Origin: Chlorops oryzae | Lineage: Eukaryota; Arthropoda; Insecta; Diptera; Chloropidae | Length of the DNA: 64,000 nucleotides | Reading direction: 5' to 3' | NCBI GenBank assembly: GCA_020466095.1 | Contig: CM035806.1 | Coordinates: forward strand, 146,694,167 to 146,758,166 | Translations under genes and position numbers: made by a program | Notes under the pieces: generated by a model | What the model was told of the DNA's origin: nothing | The model's database searches: none | What the model saw: the letters and a program-made list of their open reading frames with translations, nothing else | In this document: piece by piece, positions 11,944 through 26,900 of the stretch | How positions within the stretch are numbered: position 1 is the stretch's first letter | Layout of the letters: each line of letters starts with the position of its first letter

Positions 11944-14900
11944 CTTTGCTGAGATCAACCTGTTGTGATTCTATATCCTTTGAAACCTGAGACTGGGAGT
12001 GCACGGAATCGGTGGAAACGCTGCTGGTCTGCTGTCTGCGAAAATTTTCCTCGATCAGAGCCAAAGGGGATCGCGTTGGTTTTGGTGAGCCCGGACTTGC
12101 AGCTAAAAGACGATCATTTTCATGTGCGAACATCGGTAGTGCAACAGAGTCCGATAAACTTGAATCGGTCGTGTCAATAAAGCCGATATCGAATTCATTG
12201 ATAATACTTCTCTGTTCGCTCGACGATGGTCTTTGTGCGTGCACAAAATCGACTTCGCTACTGCTGCCAAACGTAACAGCACTTGCCATATTGGTTGCGA
12301 TAAACATTTCCGGCTGACGATAAATAACCTCGAATGGCTGTTCGGTGCAAAGAGTTTTTGTGAATACTTCACTGGTTATAATCTGGCGACTACCGCTAGA
12401 TGAGGAGTTTGAGCTTTTTGTGCTCTCGTTTGAACGGGGTGATCGAATGCGCACCATCTCCTCCTCGTCATCGGTGTGAGTTCTGTTTTTGTCAATTATC
12501 ATATCTTTCTCACTTCGCGCACGTATAGCATAAGTTGATGATGTTTTGGTGGATGATGTCGACTTTGCTGTTGTTGTTTTAATGTTTTTTGTTTCGCTCA
12601 AACGCTTATTGGTTTCATCCTTCTCGACTTTTCGAACTGTACCCGTGCTTCGAACGCTTCGACGTGTGCTATTGGATGAACCACTGCTGCTTGTACAGCC
12701 ACTTGCTGAAGCACTAGACTCATTTATTGCGTCTTTCAGTTTTTTAGGAACATTCGTACTTGCGGTGGCGGTGCTAGTTGTTACGGAGCTGGTGGTTTTC
12801 TTATTCTTTGTCGTCTCGTTTGTGCTTTTCGCGATAGTGCGTTTTATGATTTCCTTTTGATGGGGCTGAATTCGGTTCAGCTTCGATGGATCAATTTTAG
12901 TTGATTTTTGTTTAATATTGGCCTGAGATACCGAAGAAAGTTTCTTAAGAGAAGCCTTTGAATGTTGCATGCTAGAACTCAATACAGAAGGGCTGGTTTT
13001 CTTATTATCTAAGACCTTTATTTGCTTCAGTTGCGTTTCAAGGGGTTGCGTTAACTTTTCACCTTTATTTATGGGGGATGACTTTGTTTGCTTCATGTTC
13101 CTTCGTTGCTCGGAAAATTGCTTTGCTGTTAATGCTTTTACTGATTCAACAGTATTTTGAGATATTTTCGCAGCCATAACAGTTGTGTATCTCTCAGCTT
13201 TTGGTAGTCTGGTTATGGACTCTTTGCTTCCGCTTTTGGAGTCTTTTCTTAAGAAATTGGTATCTCCATCTTTAACTGGTTCGGATGCATCAGCATGAAC
13301 GGTCTTTGCATACCGCATGCTGTGGGCCATTGTGGGTTGCATATATCTGTGCACTGTTTTAGGCGTTGGTGTGACTTGACGTTTAAGTGAAGTATCAATG
13401 GTTCCCTCGGAGCTTAAACTTTCTTTACGCTCTTTAACCATAGCAGCTCTGTTATCAATATTTACCTTTACGTTTGCTTTTTGGGTGCGTTTAATTGCCG
13501 AATAGGCGTAAGAACTTTTAATATGAGAGTAGTTTGGTGCCTTAGCTCGAGTTTTAGGAGGACTTAAGCTGCGCAATGTTTCATTGTAAGGCATTCTAGT
13601 AACATCGGTTCGAGCTCGTGGCCGAGGGGTGGTTGAGCGACTACTGTCATCAGCTTCGGTCATAAAAAGGTGGTTTGCAGGAGGGCTTATAACCCTTTCG
13701 TCCCTAAACTCCTTCTTTAAAACACTCACTTGCGTTCGATTCTTCGCTGCAGAGATTTTGGTTTGCTCTCGTTTCTGGCTTTCTGCTTTAACTTTTTCGA
13801 CAGGTAAGTCACGAGGTTTGACCTCTTTTTGACTTTTAGGCCGTCCCATCCTTGATGTGCTTTTCTTTTCTTTATCGTTACTACTCATCTGCCTATGAAT
13901 GTTTGAAAAATTCTTAGCCTTTTGATTTTTCACATCATTTGGACCTTTTACTGTATCTTGATTTTTTGCTGCAAATGTTTTCTTTAATTGCTGAATACTA
14001 TCGCTTGGTTTTTTTACAACATTTGATTGAGAATGAAACTCGTTTTTATTTGTCTTTAGAGCCTTGTCCTTAGATATTTGGGATCTGCTGCCGATTTGAC
14101 CGCTCGTTAGTTTATTGCTCTTGATTAAACTTGTGAGCTTTTTACCAGGCAAACTATTTCGCTCTAAGCCACTCGTTCGTGTGGACTTTCCCTTTCTAAC
14201 TGCATCTAGCTTAACAAAATAAGCTACAGGTCGAACGTCCCTGTTACTATCTCCGTCTGATTTCTCTTTTTCAAGACTATCAACACTCATGGTCATGTTA
14301 TCACTACATTCTTCCTGTTGACCATCAGATTCAAATGAATCTTTACTATATGGCTCGGATTCGGACTGCACGATACCAAGTGAAGGGAAATTGTTTTGTT
14401 CGGAAATATTTTCATCGGTGGGCATACTTTTCCCGAATCCAGTATCTTCGAGGGAATCATCATCCGTGAATTTTTCGGAAGCGTCCGTTTTCATAATACA
14501 AGGAACGTTAACGCTAGTTAGAGCAGATTCTCTAAATGAAGCTAGTTTACTGTCGGAAATGCTACTTTTAGCTAATCCAGTGTCATCGTCCGACTCGATT
14601 TCATAATTTACAATAATGGTTTTACTACTCAAAACGTTATCTTCTGCACCACTTTTTATAATTTTAATACCATCACAAGCTATTTCGTTGTTTTCTTGTA
14701 CTTTGACAGAAATATTTGACTGAATACGATCTGAAATCATGTCTTTAAATTGTTCCTCATCTTCCAGCATTTCAGCTTTTACGTCTAGAGACTTTTCTTG
14801 TTTTGAAGGTAGAGTCGTATGAGTAGCGGTTTCAGTCATGTCTTTCGGCTTATCATCAACTACATTCTTTTCTACAATCAATGGTCTCTCAAAAACACTA

Positions 14901-17900
14901 TCTCCGTCAGATTCGTCGTCTGAATGTGACTTGCTCAAGGGTTTTCCTGATTCTGCTGGAATGTCAGATTTTGCAACTAGAGGCTTTTCTTGTATTGCAG
15001 GAATGGTCGGCTGAGTGGGAGCTTTAGTCACGTCTTTCGACTTATCATCAAATGGTTTCTTCTCTTCGAAAAATGGTTTCTTAAAATCACTTTCGTCCTC
15101 AGATTCGTCGTCTGAAAATGGCTTGCTCAAGGGTTTAGCTGATTCTGCCGAAATGTCAGATTTTGCAATTAGAGGCTTTTCTTGTTTTTCGGGAAGGGTC
15201 GGTTGAGTGGAGGCCACAGTTTTGTCTTTGGGCACATCTTCAACCAGCTTTTTCTCCTCGAACAATGGCTTCTTAAAGTCACTGTCATCGTCAGACTCGT
15301 CATCTGAATACGGCTTACCCAAATGTTTTGCTGATTCTGCTAGAATGTCAGATTTTGCAACTAGAGGCTTTTCTTGTTTTGCGGGAACGGTCGGTTGAGT
15401 GGGAACTTTAGTCACGTCTTTCGACTTATCATCAACTGACTTCTTCTCTTCAAACAATGGTTTCTTAAAGTCACTATCGTCCTCAGATTCGTCGTCTGAA
15501 AATGGCTTGCTCAAGGGTTTGGCTGATTCTGCCGAAATGTCAGATTTTGCAATTAGAGGCTTTTCTTGTTTTTCGGGAAGAGTCGGTTGAGTGGGGGCCA
15601 CAGTTTTGTCTTTGGGCACATCTTCAACCGGCTTCTTCTCCTCGAACAATGGCTTCTTAAAGTCACTGTCATCGTCAGACTCGTCATCTGAATACGGCTT
15701 ACCCAAAGGTTTTGCTGATTCTGCTAGAATGTCAGATTTTGCAACTAGAGGCTTTTCTTGTTTTGCGGGCACGGTCGGTTGAGTGGGAACTTTAGTCACG
15801 TCTTTCGACTTATCATCAACTGACTGCTTCTCTTCAAACAATGGTTTCTTAAAGTCACTATCGTCCTCAGACTCGTCGTCTGAAAATGGCTTGCTCAAGG
15901 GTTTGGCTGATTCTGCCGAAATATCAGATTTTGCAATTAGAGGCTTTTCTTGTTTTTCGGGAAGGGTCGGTTGAGTGACGGCCCGATTTTTGTCTTTGGG
16001 GACATCTTCAACCGTTTTGTTCTCTTCGAACAACGGCTTCTTGAAGTCACTGTCATCGTCAGACTCGTAATCTGAATACGGCTTACCCAAAGGTTTTGCT
16101 GATTCTGCTAGAATGTCAGATTTTGTAACTAGAGGCTTTTCTTGCTTTGCGGGAACGGTCGGTTGAGTGGGAAATTTATTCACGTCTTTCGACTTATCAT
16201 CATCTGACTTTTTCTCTTCGAACAATGGCTTCTTAAAGTCACTGTCATCTTCAGACTCGTCTTCTGAATATGGCTTGCCCAAAGGTTTTGCTGATTCTGC
16301 TAGAATGTCAGATTTTGAATTTAGAGGCTTTTCTTGTTTTTCGGGAAGGGTCGGTTGAGCGACGGTCACATTTTTGTCTTTGGGCACATCTTCAACCGGC
16401 TTCTTCTCTTCGAACAATGGTTTTTTAAAGTCACTATCGTCCTCAGATTCGTCGTCTGAAAATGGCTTGCTCAAGGGTTTGGCTGATTCTGCCGAAATGT
16501 CAGATTTTGCAATTAGAGGCTTTTCTTGTTTTTCGGGAAGGGTCGGTTGAGAGGGGGCCACAGTTTTGTCTTTGGGCACATCTTCAACCGGCTTCTTCGC
16601 TTCGAACAATGGCTTCTTAAAGTCACTGTTATCGTCAGACTCGTCTTCTGAATATGGCTTGCCCAAAGGTTTTGCTGATTCTGCTAGAATGTCAGATTTT
16701 GCAACTAGAGGCTTTTCTCGTTTTGCGGGAACGGTCGGTTGAGTGGGAACTTTAGTCACGTCTTTCGACTTATCATCAACTGGCTTCTTCTCTTCGAACA
16801 ATGGCTTCTTAAAGTCACTGTCATCGTCAGACTCGTCTTCTGAATATGGCTTGCCCAAAGGTTTTGCTGATTCTGCTAGAATATCAGATTTTGCAACTAG
16901 AGGCTTTTCTTGTATTGCAGGAATGGTCGGCTGAGTGGGAGCTTTAGTCACGTCTTTCGACTTATCATCAAATGGTTTCTTCTCTTCGAAAAATGGTTTC
17001 TTAAGGACACTATCGTCCTCAGATTCGCCGTCTGAAAATGGCTTGCTCAAGGGTTTGGCTGATTCTGCCGAAATGTCAGATTTTGCAATTAGAGGCTTTT
17101 CTTGTTTTTCGGGAAGGATCGGTTGAGTGGGGGCCACAGTTTTGTCTTTGGGCACATCTTCAACCGGCTTCTTCTCCTCGAACAATGGCTTCTTAAAGTC
17201 ACTGTCATCGTCAGACTCGTCATTTGAATACGGCTTACCCAAAGGTTTTGCTGATTCTGCTAGAATGTCAGATTTTGCAACTAGAGGCTTTTCTTGTTTT
17301 GCGGGAACGGTCGGTTGAGTGGGAACTTTAGTCACGTCTTTCGTCTTATCATCAACTGGCTTCATCTCGTCGAAAAATGGTTTCTTAAAGTCACTATCGT
17401 CCTCAGATTCGTCGTCTGAAAATGGCTTGCTCAAGGGTTTAGCTGATTCTGCCGAAATGTCAGATTTTGCAATTAGAGGCTTTTCTTCTTTTTTGGGAAG
17501 GGTCGGATGAGTGGGGGCCACATTTTTGTCTTTGGGCACATCTTCAACCGGCTTCTTCTCTTCGAACAATGGTTTCTTAAAGTCACTATCGTCCTCAGAC
17601 TCGTCTTCTGAATATGGCTTGCCCAAAGGTTTTGCTGATTCTGCTAGAATGTCAGATTTTGCAGCTAGAGGCTTTTCTTGTATTGCAGGAATGGTCGGCT
17701 GAGTGGGAGCTTTAGTCACGTCTTTCGACTTATCATCAAATGGTTTCTTCTCTTCGAAAAATGGTTTCTTAAAGACACTATCGTCCTCAGATTCGCCGTC
17801 TGAAAATGGCTTGCTCAAGGGTTTGGCTGATTCTGCCGAAATGTCAGATTTTGCAATTAGAGGCTTTTCTTGTTTTTCGGGAAGGATCGGTTGAGTGGGG

Positions 17901-20900
17901 GCCACAGTTTTGTCTTTGGGCACATCTTCAACCGGCTTCTTCTCCTCGAACAATGGCTTCTTAAAGTCACTGTCATCGTCAGACTCGTCATTTGAATACG
18001 GCTTACCCAAAGGTTTTGCTGATTCTGCTAGAATGTCAGATTTTGCAACTAGAGGCTTTTCTTGTTTTGCGGGAACGGTCGGTTGAGTGGGAACTTTAGT
18101 CACGTCTTTCGTCTTATCATCAACTGGCTTCATCTCTTCGAAAAATGGTTTCTTAAAGTCACTATCGTCCTCAGATTCGTCGTCTGAAAATGGCTTGCTC
18201 AAGGGTTTAGCTGATTCTGCCGAAATGTCAGATTTTGCAATTAGAGGCTTTTCTTCTTTTTCGGGAAGGGTCGGTTGAGTGGGGGCCACATTTTTGTCTT
18301 TGGGCACATCTTCAACCGGCTTCTTCTCTTCGAACAATGGTTTCTTAAAGTCACTATCGTCCTCAGACTCGTCTTCTGAATATGGCTTGCCCAAAGGTTT
18401 TGCTGATTCTGCTAGAATGTCAGATTTTGCAGCTAGAGGCTTTTCTTGTATTGCAGGAATGGTCGGCTGAGTGGGAGCTTTAGTCACGTCTTTCGACTTA
18501 TCATCAAATGGTTTCTTCTCTTCGAAAAATGGTTTCTTAAAGACACTATCGTCCTCAGATTCGCCGTCTGAAAATGGCTTGCTCAAGGGTTTGGCTGATT
18601 CTGCCGAAATGTCAGATTTTGCAATTAGAGGCTTTTCTTGTTTTTCGGGAAGGATCGGTTGAGTGGGGGCCACAGTTTTGTCTTTGGGCACATCTTCAAC
18701 CGGCTTCTTCTCCTCGAACAATGGCTTCTTAAAGTCACTGTCATCGTCAGACTCGTCATTTGAATACGGCTTACCCAAAGGTTTTGCTGATTCTGCTAGA
18801 ATGTCAGATTTTGCAACTAGAGGCTTTTCTTGTTTTGCGGGAACGGTCGGTTGAGTGGGAACTTTAGTCACGTCTTTCGTCTTATCATCAACTGGCTTCA
18901 TCTCGTCGAAAAATGGTTTCTTAAAGTCACTATCGTCCTCAGATTCGTCGTCTGAAAATGGCTTGCTCAAGGGTTTAGCTGATTCTGCCGAAATGTCAGA
19001 TTTTGCAATTAGAGGCTTTTCTTCTTTTTTGGGAAGGGTCGGTGAGTGGGGGCCACATTTTTGTCTTTGGGCACATCTTCAACCGGCTTCTTCTCTTCGA
19101 ACAATGGTTTCTTAAAGTCACTATCGTCCTCAGACTCGTCTTCTGAATATGGCTTGCCCAAAGGTTTTGCTGATTCTGCTAGAATGTCAGATTTTGCAGC
19201 TAGAGGCTTTTCTTGTATTGCAGGAATGGTCGGCTGAGTGGGAGCTTTAGTCACGTCTTTCGACTTATCATCAAATGGTTTCTTCTCTTCGAAAAATGGT
19301 TTCTTAAAGACACTATCGTCCTCAGATTCGCCGTCTGAAAATGGCTTGCTCAAGGGTTTGGCTGATTCTGCCGAAATGTCAGATTTTGCAATTAGAGGCT
19401 TTTCTTGTTTTTCGGGAAGGATCGGTTGAGTGGGGGCCACAGTTTTGTCTTTGGGCACATCTTCAACCGGCTTCTTCTCCTCGAACAATGGCTTCTTAAA
19501 GTCACTATCGTCCTCAGACTCGTCTTCTGAATATGGCTTGCCCAAAGGTTTTGCTGATTCTGCTAGAATGTCAGATTTTGCAACTAGAGGCTTTTCTTGT
19601 ATTGCAGGAATGGTCGGCTGAGTGGGAGCTTTAGTCACGTCTTTCGACTTATCATCAAATGGTTTCTTCTCTTCGAAAAATGGTTTCTTAAAGACACTAT
19701 CGTCCTCAGATTCGCCGTCTGAAAATGGCTTGCTCAAGGGTTTGGCTGATTCTGCCGAAATGTCAGATTTTGCAATTAGAGGCTTTTCTTGTTTTTCGGG
19801 AAGGATCGGTTGAGTGGGGGCCACAGTTTTGTCTTTGGGCACATCTTCAACCGGCTTCTTCTCCTCGAACAATGGCTTCTTAAAGTCACTGTCATCGTCA
19901 GACTCGTCATTTGAATACGGCTTACCCAAAGGTTTTGCTGATTCTGCTAGAATGTCAGATTTTGCAACTAGAGGCTTTTCTTGTTTTGCGGGAACGGTCG
20001 GTTGAGTGGGAACTTTAGTCGCGTCTTTCGTCTTATCATCAACTGGCTTCTTCTCTTCGAAAAATGGTTTCTTAAAGTCACTATCGTCCTCAGATTCGTC
20101 GTCTGAAAATGGCTTGCTCAAGGGTTTAGCTGATTCTGCCGAAATGTCAGATTTTGCAATTAGAGGCTTTTCTTCTTTTTCGGGAAGGGTCGGTTGAGTG
20201 GGGGCCACATTTTTGTCTTTGGGCACATCTTCAACCGGCTTCTTCCTTCGAACAATGGTTTCTTAAAGTCACTATCGTCCTCAGACTCGTCTTCTGAATA
20301 TGGCTTGCCCAAAGGTTTTGCTGATTCTGCTAGAATGCCAGATTTTGCAACTAGAGGCTTTTCTTGTATTGCAGGAATGGTCGGCTGAGTGGGAGCTTTA
20401 GTCACGTCTTTCGACTTATCATCAATGGCTTTCTTCTCTTCGAAAAATGGTTTCTTAAAGTCACTATCGTCCTCAGATTCGTCGTCTGAAAATGGCTTGC
20501 TCAAGGGTTTGGCTGATTCTGCCGAAATGTCAGATTTTGCAATTAGAGGCTTTTCTTGTTTTTCGGGAAGGGTCGGTTGAGTGGGGGCCACAGTTTTGTC
20601 TTTGGGCACATCTTCAACCGGCTTCTTCTCCTCGAACAATGGCTTCTTAAAGTCACTGTCATCGTCAGACTCGTCATCTGAATACGGCTTACCCAAAGGT
20701 TTTGCTGATTCTGCTAGAATGTCAGATTTTGCAACTAGAGGCTTTTCTTGTTTTGCGGGAACGGTCGGTTGAGTGGGAACTTTAGTCACGTCTTTCGACT
20801 TATCATCAACTGGCTTCTTCTCTTCGAACAATGGTTTCTTAAAGTCACTATCGTCCTCAGATTCGTCGTCTGAAAATGGCTTGCTCAAGGGTTTGGCTGA

Positions 20901-23900
20901 TTCTGCCGAAATGTCAGATTTTGCAATTAGAGGCTTTTCCTGTTTTTCGGGAAGGGTCGGTTGAGTGACGGCCACATTTTTGTCTTTGGGCACATCTTCA
21001 ACCGGCTTCTTCTCTTTGAACAATGGTTTCTTAAAGTCACTATCGTCCTCAGACTCGTCTTCTGAATATGGCTTGCCCAAAGGTTTTGCTGATTCTGCTA
21101 GAATGTCAGATTTTGCAACTAGAGGCTTTTCTTGTATTGCAGGAATGGTCGGCTGAGTGGGAGCTTTAGTCACGTCTTTCGACTTATCATCAACTGGCTT
21201 CTTCTCTTCGAAAAATGGTTTCTTAAAGTCACTATCGTCCTCAGATTCGTCGTCTGAAAATGGCTTGCTCAAGGGTTTGGCTGATTCTGCCGAAATGTCA
21301 GATTTTGCAATTAAGGCTTTTCTTTTTTTCGGGAAGGGTCGGTTGAGTGGGGGCCACATTTTTGTCTTTGGGCACATCTTCAACCGGCTTCTTCTCTTCG
21401 AACAATGGTTTCTTAAAGTCACTATCGTCCTCAGACTCGTCTTCTGAATATGGCTTGCCCAAAGGTTTTGCTGATTCTGCTAGAATGTCAGATTTTGCAA
21501 CTAGAGGCTTTTCTTGTATTGCAGGAATGGTCGGCTGAGTGGGAACTTTAGTCACGTCTTTCGACTTATCATCAACTGGTTTCTTCTCTTCGAAAAATGG
21601 TTTCTTAAATCACTATCGTCCTCAGATTCGTCGTCTGAAAATGGCTTGCTCAAGGGTTTGGCTGATTCTGCCGAAATGTCAGATTTTGCAATTCGAGGCT
21701 TTTCTTGTTTTTCGGGAAGGATCGGTTGAGTGGGGGCCACAGTTTTGTCTTTGGGCACATCTTCAACCGGCTTCTTCTCCTCGAACAATGGCTTCTTAAA
21801 GTCACTGTCATCGTCAGACTCGTCATTTGAATACGGCTTACCCAAAGGTTTTGCTGATTCTGCTAGAATGTCAGATTTTGCAACAAGAGGCTTTTCTTGT
21901 TTTGCGGGAACGGTCGGTTGAGTGGGAACTTTAGTCACGTCTTTCGACTTATCATCAACTGGCTTCTTCTCCTCGAAAAATGGTTTCTTAAAGTCACTAT
22001 CGTCCTCAGATTCGTCGTCTGAAAATGGCTTGCTCAAGGGTTTAGCTGATTCTGCCGAAATGTCAGATTTTGCAATTAGAGGCTTTTCTTGTTTTTCGGG
22101 AAGGGTCGGTTGAGTGGGGGCCACATTTTTGTCTTTGGGCACATCTTCAACCGGCTTCTTCTCTTCGAACAATGGTTTCTTAAAGTCACTATCGTCCTCA
22201 GACTCGTCTTCTGAATATGGCTTGCCCAAAGGTTTTGCTGATTCTGCTAGAATGTCAGATTTTGCAACTAGAGGCTTTTCTTGTATTGCAGGAATGGTCG
22301 GCTGAGTGGGAGCTTTAGTCACGTCTTTCGACTTATCATCAAATGGTTTCTTCTCTTCGAAAAATGGTTTCTTAAAGTCACTATCGTCCTCAGATTCGTC
22401 GTCTGAAAATGGCTTGCTCAAGGGTTTGGCTGATTCTGCCGAAATGTCAGATTTTGCAATTAGAGGCTTTTCTTGTTTTTCGGGAAGGGTCGGTTGAGTG
22501 GGGGCCACAGTTTTGTCTTTGGGCACATCTTCAACCGGCTTCTTCTCCTCGAACAATGGCTTCTTAAAGTCACTGTCATCGTCAGACTCGTCATCTGAAT
22601 ACGGCTTACCCAAAGGTTTTGCTGATTCTGCTAGAATGTCAGATTTTGCAACTAGAGGCTTTTCTTGTTTTGCGGGAACGGTCGGTTGAGTGGGAACTTT
22701 AGTCACGTCTTTCGACTTATCATCAACTGGTTTTCTTCTCTTCGAAAAATGGTTTCTTAAAGTCACTATCGTCCTCAGATTCGTCGTTTGAAAATGCTTG
22801 CTCAAGGGTTTAGCTGATTCTGCCGAAATGTCAGATTTTGCAATTAGAGGCTTTTCTTGTTTTTCGGGAAGGGTCGGTTGAGTGGGGCCCAGATTTTGTC
22901 TTTGGGCAATTAACGGCTTCTTCTCCTCGAACAATGGTTCTTAAGTCCACTGTCATCGTCAGACTCGTCATCTGAATACGGCTTCCCAAAGGTTTTGCTG
23001 ATTCTGCTAGAATGTCAGATTTTGCAACTAAGGCTTTTCTTGTTTTGCGGGAACGGTCGGTTGAGTGGGAACTTTAGTCACGTCTTTCGACTTATCATCA
23101 ACTGGCTTCTTCTCTTCGAACAATGGTTTCTTAAAGTCACTATCGTCCTCAGATTCGTCGTCTGAAAATGGCTTGCTCAAGGGTTTGGCTGATTCTGCCG
23201 AAATGTCAGATTTTGCAATTAGAGGCTTTTCTGTTTTTCGGAAGGGTCGGTTGAGTGACGGCCACATTTTTGCTTTGGGCACTCTTCAACGGCTTCTTTC
23301 TTGAACAATGGTTTCTTCAAAGTCACTATCTTCCCAACTCGTCTTCTGACATTGGCTTCCCAAAGGTTTTGCTGATTCTCTAAATGTCATTTTGCAACTA
23401 GGCTTTTTGTTCAGAATGGTCGTAGGAGCTTTAGACGTCTTCACTTTCTCAACGCTTCTTCTCTTCGAAAAGTTTCTTAAGAACCCCAATTCGTCTCTAA
23501 AGCTCCAAGGGTTTGCTGATCGCCGAAATGTCAGATTTTCAATAGCTTTCTTTTTCGGGAGGGTGGGGCACATTTTGTCTTTGGCACCTTCAACGGCTTC
23601 TTCTCTTCGAAAATGTTCTTAAATCCTCCTAATCGCTCTGATTGGCTTCCCAAGGTTTTCGATTCTCAAATGTCAATTTTGCAACTAGAGGCTTTTCTTG
23701 ATTCAGGAATGGTCGCTATGGGACTTTATCAGTTTGACTTATACAATGGTTCTTCTCTTCGAAAATGGTTTCTTAAATCACTATCGTCCTCAGATTCGTC
23801 TTGAAATGCTTGCCAAGGGTTTGGCTGATTCTGCCAAATGTCAGATTTTGCATAGAGGCTTTTCTTTTTTTCGGGAAGGTGTTGAGTGGGGCAATTTGTC

Positions 23901-26900
23901 TTTGGACATCTTCAACCGGCTTCTTCTCTCGAACAATGGTCTTAAATCACTTCTCTCAGATCGTCTCTGAAAGGCTTCCCAAAGGTTTTGCTGATTCTGC
24001 AAATGTCAGATTTTGCAATAGAGCTTTTCTGTTTCGGAAGTCGGTGAGTGGACTTTGTCTTTGACTTAGTCTTAAGTTTAACTTAAGTCAGTTGTCAATT
24101 ATGTTTTTTTGAGGTGGGCTTTTTGTAGTTTAAAGTTTTAAAGTCACTATCTCAGACTCGTCTTCTGAATATGGCTTGCCCAAAGGTTTTGCTGATTCTG
24201 CTAGAATGTCAGATTTTGCAACTAGAGGCTTTTCTTGTATTGCAGGAATGGTCGGCTGAGTGGGAGCTTTAGTCACGTCTTTCGACTTATCATCAAATGG
24301 TTTCTTCTCTTCGAAAAATGGTTTCTTAAAGTCACTATCGTCCTCAGATTCGTCGTCTGAAAATGGCTTGCTCAAGGGTTTGGCTGATTCTGCCGAAATG
24401 TCAGATTTTGCAATTAGAGGCTTTTCTTGTTTTTCGGGAAGGGTCGGTTGAGTGGGGGCCACAGTTTTGTCTTTGGGCACATCTTCAACCGGCTTCTTCT
24501 CTTGAACAATGGTTTCTTAAAGTCACTATCGTCCTCAGACTCGTCTTCTGAATATGGCTTGCCCAAAGGTTTTGCTGATTCTGCTAGAATGTCAGATTTT
24601 GCAACTAGAGGCTTTTGTTGTATTACAGGAATGGTCGGCTGAGTGGGAGCTTTAGGTACGTCTTTCGACTTATCATCAACTGGCTTCTTCTCTTCGAACA
24701 ATGGTTTCTTAAAGTCACTATCGTCCTCAGATTCGTCGTCTGAAAATGGCTTGCTCAAGGGTTTGGCTGATTCTGCCGAAATGTCAGATTTTGCAATTAG
24801 AGGCTTGTCCTGTTTTTCGGGAAGGGTCGGTTGAGTGACGGCCACATTTTTGTCTTTGGGCACATCTTCAACCGGCTTCTTCTCTTCGAACAATGGTTTC
24901 TTAAAGTCACTATCGTCCTCAGACTCGTCTTCTGAATATGGCTTGCCCAAAGGTTTTACTGATTCTGCTAGAATGTCAGATTTTGCAACTAGAGGCTTTT
25001 CTTGTATTGCAGGAATGGTCGGCTGAGTGGGAGCTTTAGTCACGTCTTTCGACTTATCATCAAATGGTTTCTTCTCTTCGAAAAATGGTTTCTTAAATTC
25101 ACTATCGTCCTCAGATTCGTCGTTTGAAAATAGCTTGCTCAAGGGTTTGGCTGATTCTGCCGAAATGTCAGATTTTGCATCTAGAGGCTTTTCTTGTTTT
25201 TCGGGAAGGGTCGGTTGAGTGGGGGCCACAGTTTTGTCTTTGGGCACATCTTCAACCGGCTTCTTCTCCTCGAACAATGGCTTCTTAAATCCACTGTCAT
25301 CGTCAGACTCGTCATCTGAATACGGCTTACCCAAAGGTTTTGCTGATTCTGCTAGAATGTCAGATTTTGCAACTAGAAGCTTTTCTTGTTTTGCGGGAAC
25401 GGTCGGTTGAGTGGGAACTTTAGTCACGTCTTTCGACTTATCATCAACTGGCTTCTTCTCTTCGAACAATGGTTTCTTAAAGTCACTATCGTCCTCAGAC
25501 TCGTCTTCTGAAATGGCTTGCCCAAAGGTTTTGCTGATTCTGCGAATGTCGATTTTGCAATAGAGGCTTTTCTTGTTTCGGAAGGTCGGTGAGTGGGAAC
25601 TTTATCAGTCTTTCGACTTATCATCAACTGGCTTCTTCTCTTCGAACAATGGTTTCTTAAAGGTCACTATCGTCCTCAGATTCGTCGTCTGAAAATGGCT
25701 TGCTCAAGGGTTTGGCTGATTCTGCCGAAATGTCAGATTTTGCAATTAGAGGCTTTTCCTGTTTTTCGGGAAGGGTCGGTTGAGTGACGGCCACATTTTT
25801 GTCTTTGGGCACATCTTCAACCGGCTTCTTCTCTTCGAACAATGGTTTCTTAAAGTCACTATCGTCCTCAGACTCGTCTTCTGAATATGGCTTGCCCAAA
25901 GGTTTTGCTGATTCTGCTAGAATGTCAGATTTTGCAACTAGAGGCTTTTCTTGTATTGCAGGAATGGTCGGCTGAGTGGGAGCTTTAGTCACGTCTTTTG
26001 ACTTATCATCAAATGGTTTCTTCTCTTCGAAAAATGGTTTCTTAAATTCACTATCGTCCTCAGATTCGTCGTTTGAAAATAGCTTGCTCAAGGGTTTGGC
26101 TGATTCTGCCGAAATGTCAGATTTTGCAATTAGAGGCTTTTCTTGTTTTTCGGGAAGGGTCGGTTGAGTGGGGGCCACAGTTTTGTCTTTGGGCACATCT
26201 TCAACCGGCTTCTTCTCCTCGAACAATGGCTTCTTAAATCCACTGTCATCGTCAGACTCGTCATCTGAATACGGCTTACCCAAAGGTTTTGCTGATTCTG
26301 CTAGAATGTCAGATTTTGCAACTAGAGGCTTTTCTTGTTTTGCGGGAACGGTCGGTTGAGTGGGAACTTTAGTCACGTCTTTCGACTTATCATCAACTGG
26401 CTTCTTCTCTTCGAACAATGGTTTCTTAAAGTCACTATCGTCCTCAGATTCGTCGTCTGAAAATGGCTTGCTCAAGGGTTTGGCTGATTCTGCCGAAATG
26501 TCAGATTTTGCAATTAAAGGCTTTTCTTCTTTTTCGGGAAGGGTCGGTTGAGTGGGGGCCACATTTTTGTCTTTGGGCACATCTTCAACCGGCTTCTTCT
26601 CTTCGAACAATGGTTTCTTAAAGTCACTATCGTCCTCAGACTCGTCTTCTGAATATGGCTTGCCCAAAGGTTTTGCTGATTCTGCTAGAATGTCCGATTT
26701 TGCAACTAGAGGCTTTTCTTGTATTGCAGGAATGGTCGGCTGAGTGGGAACTTTAGTCACGTCTTTCGACTTATCATCAACTGGCTTCTTCTCTTCGAAC
26801 AATGGTTTCTTAAGGTCACTATCGTCCTCAGATTCGTCGTCTGAAAATGGCTTGCTCAAGGGTTTGGCTGATTCTGCCGAAATGTCAGATTTTGCAATTA

